The notes beneath the pieces were generated by a model. That model made no database searches and was not told the DNA's origin. It was given only the letters and a program-made list of their open reading frames with translations. Shown here piece after piece: positions 44,744 through 53,367 of a DNA stretch of 53,367 nucleotides. The stretch spans positions 1-53,367 of the forward strand of contig JAHBVH010000057.1 of assembly GCA_019637645.1 (NCBI GenBank). The letters run 5' to 3'. The DNA comes from Caldilineaceae bacterium. Lineage in GTDB: Bacteria > Chloroflexota > Anaerolineae > Caldilineales > Caldilineaceae. The stretch's first letter is position 1, and every line of letters begins with the position of its first letter. The position numbers and the translations under genes were made by a program.

Positions 44744-45817
44744 ATGAGTAATCAACCAACCAACGGCACAGCGTCGCCAACCGAGAGCCGCAACACCTTG
44801 TTGGAAGTGAAAAATCTCAAAATGCACTTCCCCATTATGGCGGGCTTCTTTCGGCGGGTGGTGGGGCATGTCAAGGCGGTCGATGATGTCAGCTTTACTA
44901 TCTACGAAGGCGAGACCTTGGGCTTGGTGGGGGAGAGCGGCTGTGGCAAAACGACCGCGGGCCGCTGTATCTTGCGAGCCTACACCCCCACCGCCGGCCA
45001 AATTCTCTATCGCCAACCCAATCAGCCGGTGGTGGATCTCGCGGCGCTCTCTGACAGGGAGCTGAAACCCTACCGCCAGCAGATCCGCATGGTCTTCCAA
45101 GACCCTTTCTCGTCGTTGAACCCGCGGATGCCCGTGATCGATATTGTGAGCGACCCCATGAAGATCAACCGGGTGGCGCGTGGCAAAGAGTTAGAAGATC
45201 GCGTCGCCACGTTGTTGCGCCGGGTGGGCTTGCGGCCCGAGTATATGCGCCGCTATCCTCACGCCTTTAGTGGCGGCGAACGACAACGCCTGGGCATTGC
45301 CCGCGCCCTGGCGCTCGATCCCCATCTCGTGGTTGCCGACGAAGCAGTGTCAGCCCTAGATGTCTCGGTGCGCGCTCAGATCCTCAATCTATTGCAAGAT
45401 CTCCAGGAAGAGCTGCGCCTGACCTATCTTTTTGTCTCCCACGATCTCAGTGTGATCGAATATCTCTGTGATCGGGTGGCGGTGATGTATGTGGGGAAGC
45501 TGGTGGAGTTGGCCCAAACCGATGAACTCTTTGCCAACCCCCAACATCCCTATACCGAAGCCCTGCTCTCCGCCGTGCCCAAACCCGACCCGCGCAATCG
45601 TCGTCGCCGCCAACGGATTGTCTTGGAAGGCGATGTGGCCGACCCCGCCAATCCACCCAGTGGCTGCTACTTCCATCCCCGCTGTCGCTATGCCAAGGAA
45701 CGCTGTCGGACGGAAGCGCCACTGTTGCGCCCGATCACCCCAGGCCATTTTGCGGCTTGTCACTTCGCCGAAGAGCTGACCCTACAGGGCGTGAGTCTGA
45801 ACACCGGGGCCGGATAA
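44744..45817 (+). CDS. ABC transporter ATP-binding protein (OppF type)
   Basis: 357 aa from ATG 44744, with AAAGGA upstream, 19 bases after the previous stop. Walker [17 protein letters not shown]-loop [18 protein letters not shown]; signature [17 protein letters not shown]; Walker [19 protein letters not shown]-loop [11 protein letters not shown]. The C-terminal domain has [18 protein letters not shown] with the conserved cysteines. It completes the ABC operon, which ends at the family B palindrome at 45839. Confidence 0.95.
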   Translation: MSNQPTNGTASPTESRNTLLEVKNLKMHFPIMAGFFRRVVGHVKAVDDVSFTIYEGETLGLVGESGCGKTTAGRCILRAYTPTAGQILYRQPNQPVVDLAALSDRELKPYRQQIRMVFQDPFSSLNPRMPVIDIVSDPMKINRVARGKELEDRVATLLRRVGLRPEYMRRYPHAFSGGERQRLGIARALALDPHLVVADEAVSALDVSVRAQILNLLQDLQEELRLTYLFVSHDLSVIEYLCDRVAVMYVGKLVELAQTDELFANPQHPYTEALLSAVPKPDPRNRRRRQRIVLEGDVADPANPPSGCYFHPRCRYAKERCRTEAPLLRPITPGHFAACHFAEELTLQGVSLNTGAG

Positions 45818-45838
45818 GCGCCAGTGTGAGAAAGATTG

Positions 45839-45893
45839 GGACGCGGATTTACACGGATAATATCAATCCGCGTGAATCCGCGTCCATCCGCGT
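45839..45893. repeat. Palindromic repeat after the ABC operon (repeat family B)
   Basis: GGACGCGGATTTACACGGAT (45839-45858) pairs with 45866-45885, 18 of 20 positions matching. A further ATCCGCGTCC follows to 45893. The words are shared with 30931-31003 and 27506-27560. Confidence 0.7.
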
Positions 45894-45932
45894 CCTATGC
45901 TCTTTGGATAGCAACACTAGACCAGTGAATAG

Positions 45933-46283
45933 ATGATGAACAAGCGAATAAACGGCGTCGGGGAGCAACTGTTGTGGTGGGTGCTGTACCTCGTCGGCTG
46001 GCTGTTGACCAGCGCGTTGGCCCTCTGGTTAATCCTTCAGCTCCGCCTCAACTTGATCGATCTCAACAACTTTTTGGGGTGGGGTCCCTGGATCCTCATT
46101 GGGCTAGATAAATTTGGCTTTGTCCTCTTGGGGTTGGGCTGGCTCATCGGCGTCTTTGTCATGGAAGCCTATCTGCGCACTGCCAAAACCATTGCCCAAG
46201 TCGGCCATCGGCTGGGGCGGCTGCTGCTCATCGTAGGCGGCGCGTTGGCGGTTTCTTATGCGCTCCAGTGGCTGTTGGTTTAA
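45933..46283 (+). CDS. Small three-helix membrane protein of unknown function
   Basis: 116 aa. The N-terminus is short and basic (MMNKRINGV). About three hydrophobic segments are visible (roughly residues 13-35, 50-75 and 90-113), separated by LRLNLIDLNNFLGWG and AYLRTAKTIAQVGHRLGR. It has two consecutive ATG codons and no clear ribosome-binding site. I do not recognise the family. It is oriented with the ABC operon but separated from it by a palindrome, and is convergent with the GMC oxidoreductase. Confidence 0.65.
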   Translation: MMNKRINGVGEQLLWWVLYLVGWLLTSALALWLILQLRLNLIDLNNFLGWGPWILIGLDKFGFVLLGLGWLIGVFVMEAYLRTAKTIAQVGHRLGRLLLIVGGALAVSYALQWLLV

Positions 46284-46301
46284 TAGATGGGTTCCTGGGC
46301 A

Positions 46302-46423
46302 CCCTGCCGGGGACGGGCCGTAAGCTGGTTCCATACCACACTTCTATGCCTGGCCCGTCCCCGGCAGGGCTTGTTTCGTTCGCCTACGGCCCGTCCCCGG
46401 CAGGGCTTTGTCTCGTTCGCTAC
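46302..46423. repeat. 18-bp perfect inverted repeat plus two tandem 36-base copies
   Basis: CCCTGCCGGGGACGGGCC (46302-46319) is the exact reverse complement of both 46352-46369 and 46388-46405. The right-hand copies belong to two tandem 36-base units (46352-46387, 46388-46423) that differ only slightly. The second unit runs into the stop codon of the GMC oxidoreductase (46420-46422). It lies between convergent genes and may serve as a terminator. Confidence 0.75.
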
Positions 46424-47979
46424 AACCCCTGCTGCATGAAATCTGCAATTCGTTCGCCGATCACCATGGTGGTCACGTTGGTGTTGGCGCGGATACAGTC
46501 GGGCATGATCGATGCATCGGCCACGCGTAGGCCCGTTACCCCATGGACTTTGCCAAATTGATCGACCACCGCCATCGGATCGGTGGCTGGCCCCATTTTA
46601 CAGGTGCTCGAACTGTGGTGGCTTGTGGTCACGGTGTGCGCCATCCACGCATCAATCGCCGCGTCTGAACGCAGGTCGGCATCCAGGGGCGCGAGGCGCT
46701 CGGCGACAATGGCTTGATAGGCGGGATGTTCCAGTAGATCGGCGGTGATCCGCACCGCCTCGCGCAACCGGCGGCGATCAAATTCTTCGGCCAGATAGTT
46801 ATAGTTGATCAGTGGCTGCTCACGCGGATCGGTCGAGGCCAAACGGAGTGACCCCGCGCCGACGGCCAGATAGATGCTTGCCACCACATAGAAGCCAATC
46901 GGTGGCGCTTCACTAGTCACGCCGCTCTCGGTTGCGTTGGCGCTGGGAATCAGTACCATATCATTGCGCAGCGCAGAGCCGCTAGCCGTGTAGCGCAGCG
47001 CCGTATTGAGGCGGGGTGTCCGCCAATCGACCGGCACTTCGGGCTTAGTGCGCAAGACAAAGAGCACTTGAGGATGATCGCGCAAATTCTGACCAACACC
47101 GGGCAGATCTTGAACAACCGGAAGGCCAAGCTGTCTCAGTTCTGACGCGGGACCAATCCCAGAGTGGAGCAGGAGGTGGGGTGAGGCAATTGCACCGGCG
47201 CTGACAATGACCTCGTCGGCATAGATTGGCGTCACTGCGCCCTGGTGTTCGGCCAAAACACCAATCACGCGTGAACCGTCAAAGAGCAGACGGTGGACCA
47301 ACGTGTTGGCCTGGATGGTGAGATTGGCGCGTGGCCGGGCTGGCTCGAGATAGCCAAGGCTGGTGCTCCAGCGGATGCCATCGACATTGTTATGGGCGAG
47401 CGGGCCGACACCGAAGCCCGTGGGCGCATTGTGATCGGGGCAATCGGGATAGCCCGCGGCGCGACAGGCCGCATAGAACGCCGTGTGGTCGGGTGTCCAC
47501 AGCTCTTGAGGTAAGCGCCACGCGGGGATCGGTCCGGCTTGGCCGTGATAGTCATCGTGGAAATCCAGATCGCGCTCATTTTTACAAAAGAAGGGAAGCA
47601 ATTCTTGAAAGCGCCACCGATCATTGCCCTGGGCCGCCCAATCGTCATAATCTTCCGGCACGCCGCGTAGAAAAATGGTGGCATTGACCGCGGTAGAGCC
47701 GCCCATCACTCTGCCGCGCGGGAGAAACATCGGGTCCGCTTGTGGCGTGCGGGTAGCCATGTAGCCCCAGCCATATTGGGTCGCGGGGCCAAAGGCGCGT
47801 CCCCACAAATTGCCGGGCCGGGAATAGGCATAATAGAGCTCCTCGGGGAGTTCCTCGCGCGTGGCAAAATCGGGTCCGGCCTCAAGTAACAAGACAGAAT
47901 GGGTTGGCTCTTCCGTGAGGCGTGCGGCCAGGATCGCCCCCGCCGCACCGGCACCAACGATAAGCGTATCGTACCCCAT
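46420..47979 (-). CDS. GMC-family FAD oxidoreductase (choline/alcohol dehydrogenase-like)
   Basis: 519 aa from ATG 47979, with GGAGGAGGGG upstream. FAD-binding Rossmann motif DTLIVGAGAAGAILAARLTEE at the N-terminus and LLLEAGPD follow. The first GMC signature region reads PRGRVMGGSTAVNATIFLRGVPEDYDDWA; the second, GAIASPHLLLHSGIGPASEL. The C-terminal active site has TTSHHSSSTCKMGP with the catalytic His and VRVADASIMPDCIRANTN. GMC enzymes oxidise alcohols, choline and sugars. No signal peptide. The gene stands alone, with nothing co-oriented close by. Confidence 0.94.
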   Translation of the reverse strand: MGYDTLIVGAGAAGAILAARLTEEPTHSVLLLEAGPDFATREELPEELYYAYSRPGNLWGRAFGPATQYGWGYMATRTPQADPMFLPRGRVMGGSTAVNATIFLRGVPEDYDDWAAQGNDRWRFQELLPFFCKNERDLDFHDDYHGQAGPIPAWRLPQELWTPDHTAFYAACRAAGYPDCPDHNAPTGFGVGPLAHNNVDGIRWSTSLGYLEPARPRANLTIQANTLVHRLLFDGSRVIGVLAEHQGAVTPIYADEVIVSAGAIASPHLLLHSGIGPASELRQLGLPVVQDLPGVGQNLRDHPQVLFVLRTKPEVPVDWRTPRLNTALRYTASGSALRNDMVLIPSANATESGVTSEAPPIGFYVVASIYLAVGAGSLRLASTDPREQPLINYNYLAEEFDRRRLREAVRITADLLEHPAYQAIVAERLAPLDADLRSDAAIDAWMAHTVTTSHHSSSTCKMGPATDPMAVVDQFGKVHGVTGLRVADASIMPDCIRANTNVTTMVIGERIADFMQQGL

Positions 47980-48253
47980 TGCACCCCTCCTCCAGTTTGC
48001 TGATCACAGTTGAGATGATAGCCTGCCAAAAATCGCGCATAGCGTGTCATTGTCACGACTTTGTCGCAGCTTCTGCCGAAGATTATCCCACCTTTGCCAA
48101 CCACCCGCAAGTCCATACAATTTTTGCACAGCTCGCCCGACAAAGCTTCTACAGAGCTGAGACAGCGTGTAGGGTTGGGTGATTGGAGACTGGAGACTTT
48201 TGCGCCTACCATTGGGATGGCGCGTCGATCTTCTCTCCTCTGTCCTACACTCT
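47980..48253. other. Spacer between amylosucrase and GMC genes
   Basis: 274 bases without a supported gene. It includes an ATTGGAGACTGGAGAC stretch (about 48182-48198) and a polypyrimidine CTTCTCTCCTCTGTCC run (about 48229-48245) ending next to the amylosucrase stop at 48254, similar to repeat family C. The GMC promoter is not recognisable at this end. Confidence 0.4.
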
Positions 48254-50212
48254 TTAGGGTGTAAGCCAGAGAACCTGATAAGGTTCCAGTGTAATCGGGT
48301 CGGCAGTGAGGGAAAGGGGCTGTTGGCGGATGAGATCGGTAAAGTGATAGCCTAAGCCATAGAGACGCAGTTCATTGGCAGGGATGCGTTGTTCCCGCTC
48401 GGTGAAATTTGCCAAGACCAGAATCCGCTCCTGGGCATGGGTGCGAACAAAGGCAAAGATGTGGTCAGAGCCAAGGTTGATGATCGCCATCTGGTTACCG
48501 GCAAAGCCGGGGTGTGCTTTGCGCACCGCGATCAGTTGTTGCAGGCGACCATAGATCTGCCCTTCAACCTCTTGGGAATCGTGGCGCTGTTCAAACTTAG
48601 CCCAAGCCAAAGGAGGCCGATGAACCCAACGGCTATCACCAGCCTTGGCAGGATCAAGCCGATAGTCATAGTCGTTACACCAGCCTACCTCATCGCCCAA
48701 ATAGATCAGTGGAATGCCGCCAATGCTCAGGATGATCGCGTGGACGAGGAGAATACGGCGGATGGCAAGCTCGATTTCTGCGGCATCTTGACGCTGCCGA
48801 GCCTGTTCTAAACCAGCCAGCGACGCCAACGTACCCGCAATGCGGGCATCTCCCGTCTTGGGGTTCTCTTGAAAGGGCAAGCCACAGGCAAAGCTGCCTG
48901 GAAAGCGCCCTGTGTAGAAAGCATTTAAAAAGCGGCGATGATCATAGCCGTTGATGCCCAACGCACTGGCATCAACATCATCAAAAGTCCAGCCAATATC
49001 ATCATGGCAACGGACATAATTCACCCAAGCGCACCCAGGGGCGATCTGAAAACGGTGGCTCATGGATTGGCGCAAGAGACGGACTTCGCGGGTGGCGAGG
49101 CTATTCCAAAGCAGGGCCATGAGCAGCGGGTTATAGGAGAGCTGACATTCGGCTTCGCTGATATATTTTGCCACTTCATCGGGATGGACAATCGCTTCGG
49201 ACTTAAAGAGCAACGCGGGCGCGGCGATCCGCAGGAGCGCATTAAAGGCTTGGACGAGAAGATGCGCTTCGGGTAGATTCTCGCAATCGGTGCCAAGGCG
49301 TTTCCAGGTAAAGGCCAAGGCATCGAGCCGCAGCACCTCGCAGCCGACATTGGCCAGAAAGAGCATCTCCCCGGCCATCTCTGTGAAGGTCACGGGATTG
49401 GCATAGTTCAGATCCCATTGGAAAGCGTTAAAGGTGGTCCAAACCCAGCGATCGATATCGGCGCGATAGGTGAAGCTGCCCGGATGTTGGTCGGGGAAGA
49501 TCTCGCGCAAAGTGCGGTCATAGGCGTCGGGCAGCGTCCGGTCGGGAAACATGAAGTAATAGTCTTGATACGCCAGATCACCCGCGGTTGCCGCCACAGC
49601 CCAGCGATGCTCGTCGGAGGTATGGTTAAAGATGAAATCGAGTACTAGGCTGATGCCAGCTTGGCGTAACTCGGTTGCGAGCTGCTGTAGGTCGGCCATA
49701 GTTCCCAGCGGCGGGTTCACTTGGCGATAATCGCTGACGGCATAACCCCCATCGCTATTGCCTGCCGGGGCTTGGAAGAGCGGCATGAGATGAAGGTAGG
49801 TCAAGCCGAGTTCCTGGAAATAGGGAATACGCTGGCGCAGCCCGTGAAGATCGCCGGCAAAGAGATCCACATAACAGACCCCACCGATCATGCGTTGGTG
49901 TTGATACCAATGGGGCGCTTCTTCGCGCTGGGCATCCAGCTCTTGTAACGCTGGTGGCCGAGCCAACCAACTCCGCGCCGCCAGTGTTAGGATCGCTTCC
50001 AGATGGTAATAGAAGTCATAGCGCTCCCGATAAAGCGCAATAAGCAAGGTAAAGAGCTGGGGGAAGTGCTGTTCGAGACGCCGACGGAACGTCTGCCACG
50101 CGGGTGTGGCAAGCTGATCGGCAAAGGTCGCTTCCAAGCGCGGTAGCAGCCGTTGTAAGGTGCGGTCGATTTCGTGGGCCGTAGGCGTGAAGGTAGGCGT
50201 CACAGCGGGCAT
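48254..50212 (-). CDS. Amylosucrase-type GH13 enzyme
   Basis: 652 aa. The ATG at 50212 has GAGGAG eight bases upstream; a GTG at 50221 would sit directly on that site. Amylosucrase hallmarks are an N-terminal helical domain (about residues 10-100), [57 protein letters not shown] with nucleophile Asp297, [13 protein letters not shown] with acid/base Glu339, and [12 protein letters not shown] with Asp404. It would use sucrose to build alpha-1,4-glucan or transglycosylate; some members hydrolyse sucrose or act on other donors. No signal peptide, so cytoplasmic. The start lies 5 bases after the stop of the upstream protease lipoprotein gene. Confidence 0.9.
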   Translation of the reverse strand: MPAVTPTFTPTAHEIDRTLQRLLPRLEATFADQLATPAWQTFRRRLEQHFPQLFTLLIALYRERYDFYYHLEAILTLAARSWLARPPALQELDAQREEAPHWYQHQRMIGGVCYVDLFAGDLHGLRQRIPYFQELGLTYLHLMPLFQAPAGNSDGGYAVSDYRQVNPPLGTMADLQQLATELRQAGISLVLDFIFNHTSDEHRWAVAATAGDLAYQDYYFMFPDRTLPDAYDRTLREIFPDQHPGSFTYRADIDRWVWTTFNAFQWDLNYANPVTFTEMAGEMLFLANVGCEVLRLDALAFTWKRLGTDCENLPEAHLLVQAFNALLRIAAPALLFKSEAIVHPDEVAKYISEAECQLSYNPLLMALLWNSLATREVRLLRQSMSHRFQIAPGCAWVNYVRCHDDIGWTFDDVDASALGINGYDHRRFLNAFYTGRFPGSFACGLPFQENPKTGDARIAGTLASLAGLEQARQRQDAAEIELAIRRILLVHAIILSIGGIPLIYLGDEVGWCNDYDYRLDPAKAGDSRWVHRPPLAWAKFEQRHDSQEVEGQIYGRLQQLIAVRKAHPGFAGNQMAIINLGSDHIFAFVRTHAQERILVLANFTEREQRIPANELRLYGLGYHFTDLIRQQPLSLTADPITLEPYQVLWLTP

Positions 50213-50217
50213 GGCAA

Positions 50218-52269
50218 TCACTCCTCTGGCTGGATAGTATAAGCAGCCGGTTCGGTGGTGGTGGGGGCATACGCGCTGATCGCCAATACCACATAACGGT
50301 TATCGCTTAGTTGTGGCAGGGTTAAGCTAGCCTCACCTTGCGCGTTGACCGCTGTACGCTGGAGCGCCATCAAGGTATCGTTCTCAAATTCCATGATCTG
50401 GATCAACCAATGTTGCGCCAGCACATTATCGGTCAGCAACCAGCCTTCACTCAGCCAACCATCACTGCCCGTTTCAAAATCACTGTGATAGTCGAGCGCG
50501 GGAATGGTAACATCATCAATAAACCAGCCGCTCGCATTGACCGCGTCGTCGGTGACATATTCAAAGCGGACCCAGATCGGCTCACCGGCAAAGGCGCTTA
50601 AGTCAAAGCGTTCGGTCACCCAGCCCTGGGTGGTCGTCGCCAAATTATTGCTACTGCCCGTGTATGCCGGACCAAAGCTATTGCCGCTGGGGTTTTCACG
50701 GGTCGTGTACTGCCCGCCTATAATTTGCCATTTGCGTTCATCGCGGCTAACGGCGACATAGCCATAGTCGTAGTCGGCCTCAATATTCCACCACATGGCA
50801 ACGTCCATCGTCACGGCGGTGCCTGGGGCTAAGTGGCTGAGATCAAAGCGCCGCGTCAGGCGGCTATTGGTGTCATCACCCCGATTGCTCCACCACGCAC
50901 GGTCACCGCTATAGGGTTGGGTGTTGGCGAGTTGGGTGGTGGTTTGGCCCTGGAAGCGCAGGTTTACATCACCTACGCCATCCACACGGATATAGTCAGT
51001 CGCATAATTGTTCACGGTCGCTTGCAACGGCATTGTTGAGTTACTCGTCAGCGTGTCGGCCAAGGGGGGCGTGGGTAGATCAAGATTGCGATAGCCAAAG
51101 GTTCCTTCCTGATCCAGTGCGTCGGGTTTATCCAAATAGTTGGCAATGACCCAATCGGCAAAAACGTCATTGAAATCGACGGCATACCCTTGGTCGGCCA
51201 ATGCGGCGGTTACCCCTTGGATGCCATTGGCTGGTTGGGCGACCAGGGCCTTGGTCGTCTCAGGACCATATTGCTGGGTGAGATAGTTTACAAAGAGATA
51301 AGCGCTACCATAGTGTTCGGCGTTGCTCGATGAATCGACCTTCCAGGTGTTGAGCTGCGTATCGGGTAGGTTAATAAAAGCGCCGGCAAAGATGGTATCG
51401 GAGCCATAGCCAGCCACCTCTTGGGCATATTCGCTCAGCCCTTCATTGAGCCAAGTCTCTTCATTGCGATCATTGGCCCAGTGGATCATATGTTGGAATT
51501 CGTGGGCAAGCACAGTTTCATAATAGTGATAATCGGTGGTATTGTTTAGCCAACGCAGGTTAATGTAAAACATCTCCTTTTCGTTGGAATAGGGATTGGC
51601 CAAGCGGTTATATTGGTCAGCACTGCTGTAGTAGCCCGCGACCCCGCTCCCGACGCCCATGGCATGGAGAATATGCAAGCGCGGGTCATTATCGACACCA
51701 GGATACCATTCGCTGCCAAAGAAAGCGACTTCGGCGGGGTAGCTCTGCTGGCTAAAGCGATCGATTGAGCGCGTCATGGCCTCTCGATCATAGGGTTGAC
51801 CAACCTCTACCCAAGCGTAAGCAACTTCCGTTTTATAGATTAATTCGGCCATAATCGGCGACGAGCGGTTGGTATCCAGGTTATGTACCCAAAACTCAAG
51901 CTGTTCGCCAATAGCATAGTCGGGTGTGACCGTGTTGACCACCAAGGGAACTTCGTCGATAGCGGGGTTAAGCCGTATGGTTAAATCACGTAGATCGCGG
52001 GTAGGAACCACAACTTGGAGAAGCTGTTCTTCGGTCGATAGGGTGGCTAAGAAGTCGGCTGGAATCGGTGTGGCTTGGGCAACCACCACGGGGGTCGCCG
52101 TGGCAATGCGGGTCGGCAACGGCAGCGGGGTCATGGCAGCAGTTGGCGTACTTGGCTGGAGGGTTAGGCGGCAGCCTGTTACCAAGCCAATCAAGAGGAA
52201 GCTCATCCCCAAAAAGAGCCGGCGTAGTCGCACCGGATCGAGCATTATGTCAGCAGCTGAACGATTCAT
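50218..52269 (-). CDS. Zinc metalloprotease lipoprotein with jelly-roll C-terminal domain
   Basis: 683 aa from ATG 52269, with AAGGAAAGG upstream. Lipobox LLIGLVTGC puts the lipid Cys near residue 33, followed by a Pro/Thr-rich linker. The zinc site is [12 protein letters not shown] (His256, Glu257, His260), with downstream [15 protein letters not shown] supplying the third ligand and resembling the M30 (hyicolysin) layout. The C-terminal part (about 400-600) has DGWLSEGW and [22 protein letters not shown], as in immune-inhibitor-A/MAM-like jelly rolls. Cell-surface protease by inference. It would be cotranscribed with the amylosucrase, which is unusual. Confidence 0.8.
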   Translation of the reverse strand: MNRSAADIMLDPVRLRRLFLGMSFLLIGLVTGCRLTLQPSTPTAAMTPLPLPTRIATATPVVVAQATPIPADFLATLSTEEQLLQVVVPTRDLRDLTIRLNPAIDEVPLVVNTVTPDYAIGEQLEFWVHNLDTNRSSPIMAELIYKTEVAYAWVEVGQPYDREAMTRSIDRFSQQSYPAEVAFFGSEWYPGVDNDPRLHILHAMGVGSGVAGYYSSADQYNRLANPYSNEKEMFYINLRWLNNTTDYHYYETVLAHEFQHMIHWANDRNEETWLNEGLSEYAQEVAGYGSDTIFAGAFINLPDTQLNTWKVDSSSNAEHYGSAYLFVNYLTQQYGPETTKALVAQPANGIQGVTAALADQGYAVDFNDVFADWVIANYLDKPDALDQEGTFGYRNLDLPTPPLADTLTSNSTMPLQATVNNYATDYIRVDGVGDVNLRFQGQTTTQLANTQPYSGDRAWWSNRGDDTNSRLTRRFDLSHLAPGTAVTMDVAMWWNIEADYDYGYVAVSRDERKWQIIGGQYTTRENPSGNSFGPAYTGSSNNLATTTQGWVTERFDLSAFAGEPIWVRFEYVTDDAVNASGWFIDDVTIPALDYHSDFETGSDGWLSEGWLLTDNVLAQHWLIQIMEFENDTLMALQRTAVNAQGEASLTLPQLSDNRYVVLAISAYAPTTTEPAAYTIQPEE

Positions 52270-52380
52270 TGCACCTTTCCTTGCCCTACCATGACCCCAT
52301 GGGCCTCTATCCGATGCGGCCCGCTCACGCAAGCGGGCTTTCGCCTGCGTCTGCTATTCGCAAGTTTACGGGGAACAGAA

Positions 52381-52403
52381 AAGGCTGACCCATGGCCAGC
52401 CTT
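52381..52403 (-). terminator. Terminator of tRNA-Val
   Basis: AAGGCTG (52381-52387) pairs with CAGCCTT (52397-52403). On the minus strand the stem is followed by a TTTTCTGTT run. It sits about 33 bases beyond the tRNA 3' end. Confidence 0.65.
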
Positions 52404-52435
52404 CTTACACTATCAAACTCTCTGCGATAGGTACT

Positions 52436-52512
<77 letters not shown>

Positions 52513-52608
52513 ATCCCTTGCAGCGGATCAACTATACCTGGAGTGGGCCGATTTGTCAAAACGTACGGATCATGTGGGTAGATTTATTGGTAGGAAGTTA
52601 GAAAGTTT

Positions 52609-53280
52609 ATGCGTTTGGCTATTTTTTCCGATCTTCATGACAATCATCACGCATTGGCCGCGGTTCAGCGCGACGCCGCTGACTGGGGCGCTGAACAGCT
52701 GATCTATTTGGGGGATGTCGGGCGCGATCCCCAGCTTTTTCTAGCATTACAAGAGGGGCAGATCCCCTGCCTCTTTGGCAACTGGGAAGTGAGTGGCTGG
52801 CAACGGCTCCCCACGGCCCTTGCCGCTTGGGTGGGCAAGTGGCCCGCGACGATGCACCAGGGGGCAGCCATCTTCTGTCATGCCACGCCCGATATGCCGC
52901 CCACGGTAACGGATACAGCGATGGCTTCCGCTTATATGGCTGGGGGCATGGGTTGGCCGGCGCTCTTTCCCCGCCTACACCGTCAAGAAGCAGCGCGTTG
53001 GGCCGCACTCGCGGCTTTGGAAACCCTAGAAGCACAGGTAGCCTTTCATGGTCACACCCATGTTCAAGAAGTGTGGGCTTGGACCGTGGATCAGCAAGGG
53101 CAACGCCACCTCCGTCAACTCCCGACGCCAACCACCGTTACCCTCGAACCCGGTACCGCTATCGCGCCCAATCGTTATTTGGTCGGTGTGGGGAGCGCCG
53201 GTGCGCCCGATGATGGGCCAGGGATCTGCTATGCTCGCTACGACGACATTACCCACCAAGTGACCCTACGGCGGCTATAA
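52609..53280 (+). CDS. Metallophosphoesterase (calcineurin-like, YfcE/MJ0936 type)
   Basis: 223 aa from ATG 52609; the ribosome-binding site is weak and far (GGTAGGAAG). Metal-site motifs in order: IFSDLHDNHHAL (D-x-H), IYLGDVGRD (GD), LFGNWEVSG (GN), FCHATPD (H), and VAFHGHTHVQEVW (GHTH). This is the small cytosolic phosphodiesterase group; members cleave simple phosphodiesters, sometimes nucleotides. The C-terminus (VGSAGAPDDGPGICYARYDD) is also typical. The substrate is unknown. It is divergent from tRNA-Val. Confidence 0.9.
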   Translation: MRLAIFSDLHDNHHALAAVQRDAADWGAEQLIYLGDVGRDPQLFLALQEGQIPCLFGNWEVSGWQRLPTALAAWVGKWPATMHQGAAIFCHATPDMPPTVTDTAMASAYMAGGMGWPALFPRLHRQEAARWAALAALETLEAQVAFHGHTHVQEVWAWTVDQQGQRHLRQLPTPTTVTLEPGTAIAPNRYLVGVGSAGAPDDGPGICYARYDDITHQVTLRRL

Positions 53281-53322
53281 ACAAACCCATTGGAGCGGCT
53301 CCCCACTTCGCCTATAATGAGA

Positions 53323-53351
53323 GTGGGCAGAAGGCAGAAAACAGAAGACAG
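53323..53351. repeat. Purine-rich dispersed repeat (repeat family C)
   Basis: GTGGGCAGAAGGCAGAAAAC followed by AGAAGACAG, closely matching the array inside the methyltransferase gene at 26801-26847. It lies 42 bases after the metallophosphoesterase stop. A TATAAT word at 53313-53318 is just before it, without a -35 element. Confidence 0.65.
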
Positions 53352-53367
53352 CACCTTATCGCAAAGG

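Noticed and set aside
52754..52800. Metallophosphoesterase GNWE instead of GNHE
   Set aside because: The small YfcE/MJ0936 group normally has another residue than His after GN, so this is not a defect.

Overview
The window looks like a moderately high-GC chromosomal segment from a member of the Chloroflexota, probably the Anaerolineae/Caldilineae side. This is an inference from gene content: a stand-alone bacterial Elp3, very large oligopeptide-type ABC binding lipoproteins, amylosucrase, several Gfo/Idh/MocA oxidoreductases and PhyH-type dioxygenases, and abundant short palindromic intergenic repeats. I see no rRNA, CRISPR array, phage module, transposase or plasmid gene.

Layout. 1-8.4 kb: 3' part of a ceramidase-like gene, a class III aminotransferase, an acetyl-xylan-esterase-like hydrolase, an MFS transporter translationally linked to galactokinase, and a divergent pair made of a Trm9/ALKBH8-like methyltransferase and Elp3. 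8.5-20.1 kb, all on the minus strand: the translation operon nusA, ylxR, infB, rbfA, nrnA, truB, ribF, followed by a lipoprotein that fuses a c-type heme segment to a beta-propeller. Two stretches of this otherwise compact block carry no gene (16.8-17.7 and 20.1-20.9 kb), and rimP is not in its usual place.

20.9-26.2 kb, minus strand: PhyH dioxygenase, Gfo/Idh/MocA oxidoreductase, a PanB-fold protein that has lost its metal ligands, a sugar isomerase/epimerase and a second oxidoreductase. I read this as a small-molecule pathway of unknown substrate. 26.5-30.9 kb: a methyltransferase, guaA and a class A beta-lactamase-like exported protein. 31-36.5 kb: short-chain dehydrogenase, lactonase-type amidohydrolase, a small membrane protein, D-2-hydroxyacid dehydrogenase, carbamate kinase and another isomerase.

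36.5-45.8 kb: a complete ABC importer with two tandem paralogous binding lipoproteins, two permeases and two ATPases. It is preceded by a sigma70-like promoter and a gene-free leader of about 550 bases with alternative hairpins. 45.9-53.3 kb: a small membrane protein, GMC oxidoreductase, amylosucrase closely following a metalloprotease lipoprotein gene, tRNA-Val(UAC), and a metallophosphoesterase.

The main functional themes are sugar and sugar-acid import and oxidation, and translation/tRNA modification. The most interesting candidate system is the head-to-head Elp3/Trm9-like pair, which together could make mcm5U34 in tRNA, a pathway best known from eukaryotes. The most striking non-coding feature is at least four families of dispersed short repeats in the spacers, one copy of which lies in frame inside a methyltransferase gene.
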